Source of the DNA: Pseudomonas entomophila
GTDB taxonomy: Bacteria; Pseudomonadota; Gammaproteobacteria; Pseudomonadales; Pseudomonadaceae
Length of the DNA: 34,485 bases
Direction: 5' to 3'
NCBI RefSeq assembly: GCF_013523125.1
Contig: NZ_JAAMQJ010000047.1
Span: 1-34,485 of the forward strand
Below, one piece after another: positions 27,840-34,485 of this stretch (the stretch's first letter is position 1; every line of letters begins with the position of its first letter). Both the position numbers and the translations under genes were made by a program. The notes below the pieces were generated by a model. The model worked only from the letters and a program-made list of their open reading frames with translations, did not search any database and was not told the DNA's origin.

Positions 27840-30800
27840 ATGGTTGAGGCATTGAGGGGCAGGTCGCGCCGGGAGAAGGCCGCGCGCCGGCAGGTGTCGG
27901 GCGCCAAAGGTGGGCAGAAGAAGCAGAAGCAGCCCAGCATTGCCTCCAACGGCGTGCCGTCGATCGCAACGGCGCGCATGGTCTACCTGTGGAGCTGGGG
28001 GCCAATCGTGGGCCCGGTCAACGGCCTGCGCTCGATCAAGCTCGATGGCACTCCGCTGGTGGCCGAAGACGGCACGGTCAACTTCCCAGGCGTGAAGTGG
28101 CAGTTCCGTTCGGGCGAACTCAACCAGCCGCGGCTGGAGGGGGTGACCGAAGCCAGTAACGAGATCCAGGTGGGTCATGAGCTGCGCAGCACCACGCCCT
28201 GGGTGCACAGCATCACCAACCCGGTGATCGACGCCGTGCGTGTGCGCTTGGCCTGGCCACAGCTGCAGCGCCAGGACAGCAACGGCAACGTCGACGGCGT
28301 CCGGATCGAGTATGCGATCGACGTGGCCACCGACGGCGGCCCTTACCAGCAGGTGCTGACGTCGGAGGTGAACCGCAAGAACGTCACCAAGTATGAGCGC
28401 TCGCACCGGGTGGAACTCCCAGATGGCGCGCGCTGGACCGTTCGTGTGCGACGCCTGACGGCCGAGGCCAATAGCTCGACGGTGGCTGACGGCATGTTGG
28501 TCGATGCTATCGCCGAGGTGGTGGACAGCGACCAGGAGTACCCGCTGACCGCTGTGAGCTGCATCGAGTACGACGCCCAGCAGTTCGACGGCGATATCGC
28601 CAAGATCGCCGCCCTCATGCGCGGGCGCATCGTGCGCGTCCCCACCAACTACAACCCTGAGACGCGCGCCTATGCCACGTCCGGCGCCGGTACCAGCAAT
28701 GGCGTCTGGGATGGCTCGTTCAAGGAGGCCTACACGAACAACCCAGCCTGGGTGTTCTACGACCTGGTGCTGCACCCGTACTACGGTCTGGGCGATCGCA
28801 TCGACGCCAGCATGATCAACCGCTGGTCTCTGTACCGCATCGGCCAGTATTGCGACCAGCTGGTGCCGGACGGGAAGGGCGGCCAGGAGCCACGTTTCAC
28901 CTGCAACCTCTACCTGCAAAAGCAGGCTGACGCCTGGGCTGTATTGCAGGACCTCGCCGCGATCTTCCATGGCCTGGCCTACTGGGACGGGAGCCAGATC
29001 TCGGTCAATGCCGACATGCCGCAGGATTCGGCCTTCACCTACACGCTCTCGCAGATCCTGGGCGATGGTGCGATCGAATACACCGGCAGTCGCTGGCGCG
29101 ACCGCAACAGCCTGGCCCTGGTCTCGTTCGACGATCCAGACCAGGGCTACGAGACCGACAAGGAGCCGGTCTTCGATGAGGACGCCATTGCCGAGTACGG
29201 CGTGCGCGAGACATCCATCGAGGCGGTCGGCTGCACGTCGCGCGGCCAGGCTCAACGCGCTGGGCAGTGGGCTTTGCAAACCGAGCAGCTGCAGCTGCGT
29301 GGCGCGACCCTGCGTGTGGGCCTGGACGGCTACATCCCCAAGCCGGGCAAAGTGATCTCCCTGTCTGACCCGATGCTGGCGGGCCGCGCCAATGGCGGCC
29401 GCATCGCGGCAGTGGCCGGCCGGGTCGTGACGGTCGATCGTGACATTCAGGTGCCCACCGGCGCCCGTCTGTTGGTGAACCTGCCAAGCGGCAAGACCGA
29501 GGCGCGCCAGGTGCGTTCGGTCGCCGGCCGGAAGGTCACGGTCATGGCCGACTACAGCGAGCTGCCGCAGGCGGAGTGCGCGTGGGCATTGGACTACGAC
29601 GACCTGAAACTCATGCAGTTCTACGTGCGCAACGTCACGCGTCCGGAATGGCACCAGTTCCAGCTCGAGGTCATCCAGCACGAGCCGAGCAAGTTCCCCG
29701 CCGTCGACTTCGGCACGGTCATCGACGACCGGCCGATCAGCGTCCTGCCTGCTGGCGTGCAAGAGGCGCCGGCGCGCGTGCTGATCAGCAGCCACTCGGT
29801 CGTTGACCAGGGCATCGCAGTCACGACCATGACCATCGCTTGGGACGCAGCACCTGGGGCCGTGGCCTACGAGGTTGAGTGGCGCTGGGGCGCTCGCGAT
29901 TGGGTCAAGATGCCACGCACAGGCGAGTTGTCTGCCGACGTGCGCGGCGTCTATGCCGGTCAGTACATGGCGCGCGTGCGTGCGATCAGCGCCACCGGCG
30001 TGGCGTCCATCCCGACCACCTCGGTTATGACCGCCCTCCAAGGCAAGACGACTCCGCCGCCAGCCGTCACGCACCTGGCCGCTGAAAGCCTGATCTTTGC
30101 CATTGGCCTGAAGTGGGGCTTCCCACGGGGCGCCGAAGACACCCAGCGCACCGAGCTGTGGTACAGCGAAGGCACCGACCTGGCCAAGGCCAACAAGCTG
30201 GCAGACCTGGCGTATCCGCAGGACAAGCACACGCTGCAGGGTCTGCGCGCCGGGCAGCAGTTCTACTTCTGGGCGCGCCTGGTCGACAAGTCCGGCAACA
30301 TCGGGCCGTGGTTCCCGAGCGGCACCACCCTGGTGGCCGGTATGGCCAGCGCGGATGCCGGGCCGATCCTCGAGCAGATCAAGGACCAGATCACCGAGAG
30401 CGAGTTGGGCAAGGCGCTGACGAGCAAGATCGAGAAGATCGAACTCATCGACGGCAACGGCCCGGGTTCGGTCAACGAGCGCGTTACCACGGCCTCGAAC
30501 GCCATCAAGGCCGACGTCAACAAGCAGCTCATCCAGGTCAATAGCACGATCGACGGTGTGCGCTCGAACCTGCAAGGCCAGGTGACCGCCGTAGAAGGCC
30601 GGATGACCACCGCGCGCGACGACTTGCAGAAGCAGATCAGCGAGGTCTCCTCGATCGCCGGCGCGCTGCCGTACAACAAGACCAAGACCTACGCCCTGGA
30701 CCAGGCGGTGCTCGGCACCAACGGCAAGCTGTATCAGGCCAAGAAAGCCGTCCCGGTCAACGTGGCGCCGCCGAACGCCGACTACTGGGAGGACGTGGGC

Positions 30801-33800
30801 CAGTCCGTGCGCACCGCCAACGGCACAGCCAGCGCCGTCACCAAGCTGCAGACCGACGTCACCACCCTGGGCGACAAGGTCACGGCCACGTCGGGCAAGG
30901 TCGATGGCTTCCAGGCGAGCCTCAATACCACCAACGACAACGTGGCGAAGAAGGCCGATGCCAGCGCTGTCAACTCGCTGAAGCTGACGGTCGACCAGCA
31001 GGGCCGCGATCTGACGTCCCAGGGCAGCACCCTGAACGGCATGCAGACCACGATCGACGGCAAGGCCAGCTCGCAAGCCCTGACCCAGCTGAGCAATCGG
31101 GTCAAGCTGACCGAGGACAAGAACGGCCTGCAGGACGACACCCTGAAGTCCCAGAGCGAGTCGCTGACCACGCTCAAGGACACCGTGACCAAGAAGGCCG
31201 ACTCGTCGACGGTTCAGTCCTTGAGCAACGAGGTGAATCAGCACGGTCAGACGCTCACGTCGCAGGGCCAGTCCTTGGTCGCTATCAATTCCACAATCGG
31301 CCAGCTCGGCGGGGAGAACTGGATCTACAATCCCTCCTTCGAGAAGCCCGGTACCGGCGGCCTGGCCGACGGCTGGGCGCGGGCAGGTGCAAGCGGCGTC
31401 ACCGTCAACCCGAGCATTGTGCCTTCAGCTCTCGCCTCTGGAGAGTTTGCTCAGCGCATCGATGTGACAGGGATATCAGCGTCGGCCTGGTCCAGAATCG
31501 GGAACCCTGGGAACAGGCGGGTCAAAGTCAGCCCAGGCACTGCTGTGACCCTGTCGGCATATGTTCGCGGTACGGCCGGCTTGAGCGTGCGGTGCGAGAT
31601 TCAATTTCTCAACTCCGATGGCAGTGGTATCAGCGGCGTGCCCGTGGCCGCCAATACCTCGGCGACCGCGGACTATGCCCGCCTGTCGCACAGTGCTGTG
31701 GCACCGCAGGGAACAGTTGAGTGCAACTTCTTTGTCACCTGCTACGGCACCGCAGCGATCAGCTCGGCGTTCCTCGAGGTAGACCGGTGCCAGTTGGAGT
31801 TCAGCCCCTCTATGAGCGGCTGGCGAGATAACGGCGCGGTCAATGTCGAGGCAGCGGCCGCTGTTTCCTCTGCCGTTCAAAGTCTGTCAGGAAAGGTTGA
31901 CCAGACCGAGTCGTCACTGACCTCCCAGTCGGGAGCCATCACGCAGTTGACCAACAGCCTGACCACAACCGATAGCAATGTGAGCAAGGCGCAGAAGGCT
32001 GCTGAGGCCGCGAACTCATTGGCAGGCGGGAAGGGGAAAGTCATTGTCCAAGCTGCCGCGCCGGCGGCGGCGGACCAGGCCGCCCAGAACCTGTGGATTG
32101 ATACCACTGGCAATGGCAATACGCCGAAGCGCTGGACCGGGTCGGCCTGGGTTGCCGTTACCGACAAGGTGGCGACCGAAGCCGCAGCAGCTGCAGCGTC
32201 GGCCTTGAGCGAAGTGGCCAAGAAAGCCGATGCATCCGCGGTCAGTGCCATGAAAAGCACGGTCGATCAACAGGGACGTGACATCACAGCGCAAGGCTCC
32301 TCCCTCACGCGGATCGATGCCAGCCTTGCCAACCTGGGTGCCAGCGGCGTCAACCTGCTGCCTGCCGAGTACAGCGTGTTTGGCAAGACGCCGCCGACCT
32401 TGGCGGGTAGCAGCTACACCGCAACTACGGTAGCCGATAGCGCCGCACTGCGCGGGTATGCCCTGAAGTTCGACTGGTCAACCACATCCAGCGCGCTGAC
32501 CGCCTTCTTCTCGAAGGCGACCAACCTGGGCGATGCCAACATGGGCGCCAAGCGACAGAAGTACATCGTGTCGTATTACGCCAAGGCCAGCGTGGCCGGG
32601 CACGTCATCGCGCTGTACCTGCGAGGGTTCCAGAACGACGGTAGTTCGTACGATAACCCTGGTGTCGTTCAGCAGGCGCTGACTGCCGGATGGATGAGGT
32701 ACTCCTACGTCGCCGACATGAGCGCGAGTGCGTTCGCTGGCTCGCAGATGATCCTGGCCATCCAGCTCAACCGCTCGGGCGTAGCAAATCGGTCAGTCTG
32801 GGTTGACCGTATCATGGTCGAGCCGGTGGTGAATGGTGCGACCGAGCCATCGACCTATGTACCCGGCAACAGCTTCGATCAGAGCCTGGCCAATGCCGCC
32901 GCCACCGCCGCACTGGACGCCAAGGTAACGGTTAGCGAAGGCGCCATCACCAGTGCATCGGGGCAAATTACCGAGCTGCGCAACAGCATTGGCGACGTAG
33001 GCGGCGAGAATCTGATCTACAACCCATCGTTCGAGAAACCGGGCACGAATGATTTGGCTGACGGCTGGGCGGTCGCCAGCGGCTCGGGCGCCACGGTGTC
33101 GCCTTCTGTGGTGGCTTCTGCGCTGAATCCCAAGGAATGGGCACAGCGCATAAACGTGACGGGCCTCAGTGCCAGTGTCTGGGCGCGCATCGGCAACCCA
33201 GGGAATCGGCGCGTCGCGCTGAAGCCCGGAACGCCGGTTACGTTCTCGGCCTACATGCGCGGCACGGCAGGTCTCAATGTCCGGCCTGAGATTCAGTTCT
33301 TGAACAGCGCGGGCAGCGGTATCTCTGGACCGGTGGCGAGTTTCACAGTCGCGTCAGGTGAGTTTGCGCGTATCTCGTTGAGTGCCGTGGTGCCGGAAGG
33401 CACTGTGGAGTGCAATTTTTTCGTGACCTGCTACGGCACCGACTCGATCAGCACCGCGTTCATGGAGATTGACCGGGCTCAGCTGGAGCAGTCCTCGCGC
33501 GCCACGGGATGGCGAGATAACGGGCAGGTTAACGCTGGCGACCAGTCGGCTACTTCCAAGGCCGTGGACTCGCTCACCTCCACGACGACAAAACAGGGGG
33601 AGAAGATCGAGAGCGTGTCCGATCGCGCCACCTTCCTGGAGAACACGATCAACAGCCCGGCCAATGGTCTGGGCTCCAAGGCCAGCACCACGGCGCTGAA
33701 CCAGCTCGGCGGGCGCGTCACCCAGACCGAAAGGGACATTTACGCAGCGGGCGGCACACTCACGGACATCACCAGCAAGCTGAACGGAATCGGTGGTACC

Positions 33801-34485
33801 GGCAGCAACCTGCTGCCCGCGCAGTACTCCACCTTTTCCGAGAAGCTGCCGGGCATCCACAGCGCGGCGCAGGTGACGACAACAGCGCAAAAGGACGACT
33901 CCGCCTATTCGGGCTACCTGCTCAAGGCTGACTCCAGCGCCGGCACAGGCTGGCTGTACCTGGCTGACAGTGCCACCAACTACACACTGAGGCTGGTTCC
34001 TGGGAAGCGCTACATTTTCTCGGCCTGGATGAAGGGCAGTGCTGCGCACAACGTGGCAGTCCGGCTGCGGTACCAGAACACCTCTGGAGGGGCAGCGGAG
34101 GTCGGGCTGGGCAGTGTTGACGTGAGCACCACGTTGGCCCGCGTGAGCTGCGTGATAACTGCGCCAAGCGCGTTGGCCGGTCCTGCCAGCCTGGTCTTCT
34201 ATACACAGAACGGCTCGGTCCCAGGCACGACGTGGTTCGACGGGATCATGCTCGAAGAAAAGGTCGGTGATGCCTCGGCGCCGTCTTCCTTCACGCCGGG
34301 CAACTCGGCCAGCCAGATGATCGCTCAGGCCAATGCTGTCTTCGCTCTGGACACAGCCGTGTCCAAGCAGGGCGAAAAGCTGACGGTCACCGCTGACGGC
34401 GTGACCAAGCTGACGGGGGATCTGGGCAAGACGAGCGGCGCCTTGCAGGACGAACAGAAGCTGCGCATTGAGGCCGACTCAGCCT
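27840..34485 (+). CDS. J: Tail tip / host specificity protein J, partial (runs off the right edge)
   Basis: The ATG at 27840 (MVEALRGRSRREKAARRQVS) has GGAGGG upstream. The frame is open through 2215 codons to the window end, about twice lambda J. The first ~640 residues are the conserved J body: IVGPVNGLRSIKLDGTPLVA, then YYGLGDRIDASMINRWSLYR. Two fibronectin-III-like domains follow (about 647-831), then coiled-coil repeats and a small carbohydrate-binding-like module (about 944-985). After this come alternating modules: A (1158-1335), B (1503-1678), A' (1722-1898), B' (1988-2157). It forms the central fibre and receptor-binding tip; the C-terminus is outside the window. Confidence 0.93.
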   Translation, partial: MVEALRGRSRREKAARRQVSGAKGGQKKQKQPSIASNGVPSIATARMVYLWSWGPIVGPVNGLRSIKLDGTPLVAEDGTVNFPGVKWQFRSGELNQPRLEGVTEASNEIQVGHELRSTTPWVHSITNPVIDAVRVRLAWPQLQRQDSNGNVDGVRIEYAIDVATDGGPYQQVLTSEVNRKNVTKYERSHRVELPDGARWTVRVRRLTAEANSSTVADGMLVDAIAEVVDSDQEYPLTAVSCIEYDAQQFDGDIAKIAALMRGRIVRVPTNYNPETRAYATSGAGTSNGVWDGSFKEAYTNNPAWVFYDLVLHPYYGLGDRIDASMINRWSLYRIGQYCDQLVPDGKGGQEPRFTCNLYLQKQADAWAVLQDLAAIFHGLAYWDGSQISVNADMPQDSAFTYTLSQILGDGAIEYTGSRWRDRNSLALVSFDDPDQGYETDKEPVFDEDAIAEYGVRETSIEAVGCTSRGQAQRAGQWALQTEQLQLRGATLRVGLDGYIPKPGKVISLSDPMLAGRANGGRIAAVAGRVVTVDRDIQVPTGARLLVNLPSGKTEARQVRSVAGRKVTVMADYSELPQAECAWALDYDDLKLMQFYVRNVTRPEWHQFQLEVIQHEPSKFPAVDFGTVIDDRPISVLPAGVQEAPARVLISSHSVVDQGIAVTTMTIAWDAAPGAVAYEVEWRWGARDWVKMPRTGELSADVRGVYAGQYMARVRAISATGVASIPTTSVMTALQGKTTPPPAVTHLAAESLIFAIGLKWGFPRGAEDTQRTELWYSEGTDLAKANKLADLAYPQDKHTLQGLRAGQQFYFWARLVDKSGNIGPWFPSGTTLVAGMASADAGPILEQIKDQITESELGKALTSKIEKIELIDGNGPGSVNERVTTASNAIKADVNKQLIQVNSTIDGVRSNLQGQVTAVEGRMTTARDDLQKQISEVSSIAGALPYNKTKTYALDQAVLGTNGKLYQAKKAVPVNVAPPNADYWEDVGQSVRTANGTASAVTKLQTDVTTLGDKVTATSGKVDGFQASLNTTNDNVAKKADASAVNSLKLTVDQQGRDLTSQGSTLNGMQTTIDGKASSQALTQLSNRVKLTEDKNGLQDDTLKSQSESLTTLKDTVTKKADSSTVQSLSNEVNQHGQTLTSQGQSLVAINSTIGQLGGENWIYNPSFEKPGTGGLADGWARAGASGVTVNPSIVPSALASGEFAQRIDVTGISASAWSRIGNPGNRRVKVSPGTAVTLSAYVRGTAGLSVRCEIQFLNSDGSGISGVPVAANTSATADYARLSHSAVAPQGTVECNFFVTCYGTAAISSAFLEVDRCQLEFSPSMSGWRDNGAVNVEAAAAVSSAVQSLSGKVDQTESSLTSQSGAITQLTNSLTTTDSNVSKAQKAAEAANSLAGGKGKVIVQAAAPAAADQAAQNLWIDTTGNGNTPKRWTGSAWVAVTDKVATEAAAAAASALSEVAKKADASAVSAMKSTVDQQGRDITAQGSSLTRIDASLANLGASGVNLLPAEYSVFGKTPPTLAGSSYTATTVADSAALRGYALKFDWSTTSSALTAFFSKATNLGDANMGAKRQKYIVSYYAKASVAGHVIALYLRGFQNDGSSYDNPGVVQQALTAGWMRYSYVADMSASAFAGSQMILAIQLNRSGVANRSVWVDRIMVEPVVNGATEPSTYVPGNSFDQSLANAAATAALDAKVTVSEGAITSASGQITELRNSIGDVGGENLIYNPSFEKPGTNDLADGWAVASGSGATVSPSVVASALNPKEWAQRINVTGLSASVWARIGNPGNRRVALKPGTPVTFSAYMRGTAGLNVRPEIQFLNSAGSGISGPVASFTVASGEFARISLSAVVPEGTVECNFFVTCYGTDSISTAFMEIDRAQLEQSSRATGWRDNGQVNAGDQSATSKAVDSLTSTTTKQGEKIESVSDRATFLENTINSPANGLGSKASTTALNQLGGRVTQTERDIYAAGGTLTDITSKLNGIGGTGSNLLPAQYSTFSEKLPGIHSAAQVTTTAQKDDSAYSGYLLKADSSAGTGWLYLADSATNYTLRLVPGKRYIFSAWMKGSAAHNVAVRLRYQNTSGGAAEVGLGSVDVSTTLARVSCVITAPSALAGPASLVFYTQNGSVPGTTWFDGIMLEEKVGDASAPSSFTPGNSASQMIAQANAVFALDTAVSKQGEKLTVTADGVTKLTGDLGKTSGALQDEQKLRIEADSA
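31311..31845 (+). repeat. J module A, copy 1
   Basis: Encodes GENWIYNPSFEKPGTGGLAD through SGWRDNGAVN, a jelly-roll-like carbohydrate-binding module. It reappears as module A' at 33003-33533, with near-identical protein but many synonymous base changes. Confidence 0.8.
32346..32874 (+). repeat. J module B, copy 1
   Basis: Encodes GVNLLPAEYSVFGKTPPTLA through TEPSTYVPGNSFDQS. Related in start and end to module B' at 33801-34310, but more diverged than the A pair. Confidence 0.7.
33003..33533 (+). repeat. J module A', copy 2
   Basis: Encodes GENLIYNPSFEKPGTNDLAD through TGWRDNGQVN. The shared blocks with copy 1 include IGNPGNRRV, VECNFFVTCYGT and GWRDNG. Confidence 0.8.
33801..34310 (+). repeat. 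J module B', copy 2
   Basis: Encodes GSNLLPAQYSTFSEKLPGIH through PSSFTPGNSASQM, sharing the NLLPA-x-YS-x-F opening and the (S/T)(S/T)(F/Y)xPGNS closing of copy 1. Confidence 0.7.

Noticed and set aside
27372..31244. A 1290-codon open frame on the minus strand across I and J
   Set aside because: It is the antisense shadow of the high-GC J gene: composition is histidine/valine/glycine-rich with no domain, and the plus strand encodes recognisable tail proteins.

Overview
This window holds most of a lambda-like temperate siphophage genome, almost certainly a prophage, in a high-GC gammaproteobacterium. Pseudomonas (putida group) is the likeliest host. That is an inference from base composition, from the mixture of protein types (DUF2303, phage CsrA, Rha/KilAC antirepressor, HK97-type head with lambda-type tail), and from the IS66-type element at the left edge; no sequence search was possible.

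Layout. (1) 1-1.23 kb: the 3' end of an IS66-family transposase and its terminal repeat, which interrupts a small leftward ORF, then an AT-rich membrane-protein gene. (2) 1.27-5.5 kb: a leftward early operon starting at a strong pL-like promoter near 5.55 kb. It encodes small phage proteins, a CsrA/RsmA-like RNA-binding protein, a LuxR-type HTH protein with a hydrophobic tail, and a DUF2303 protein. Its leader carries a boxA/boxB-like site and repeated stem-loops, and two very long inverted repeats lie between csrA and the LuxR-type gene. One small gene (4388-4618) points the other way. (3) 5.5-6.6 kb: the immunity region. A LexA-like CI repressor faces a Cro/YdaS-like protein, with three operators (consensus ATAACnnnnGTTAT) on each side, as in lambda OL and OR. 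(4) 6.75-10.43 kb: rightward early genes. These are a Rha/KilAC antirepressor, an O-like replication initiator with iterons inside its gene, a P-like partner, two nuclease-type proteins, a zinc-finger-like protein and a Q-type antiterminator. (5) 10.5-11.0 kb: a leftward AT-rich cargo gene and a decayed tRNA-like 3' end. (6) 11.0-13.4 kb: small late genes, including two membrane-anchored coiled-coil proteins where a holin is expected, and an HNH endonuclease beside a probable cos region. (7) 13.4-21.3 kb: HK97-type packaging and head genes: TerS, TerL, portal, ClpP-like protease, major capsid protein, connectors and tail terminator. (8) 21.5-34.5 kb: lambda-type tail genes in canonical order (V, G/GT, H, M, L, K, I, J). 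A lambda-identical GGGAAAG slippery site makes GT. The J gene runs off the right edge at over 2200 codons and carries internally duplicated modules.

How the parts work together: CI on OL/OR would silence pL and pR in the lysogen, and Cro and the antirepressor would shift the balance. O-like and P-like proteins would load the host helicase at the iterons. Q would carry transcription through several in-line terminators of the late operon. HNH, TerS and TerL would cut and package DNA at cos. No integrase, excisionase, endolysin or spanin is recognisable in the window; these must lie outside it or be lost.
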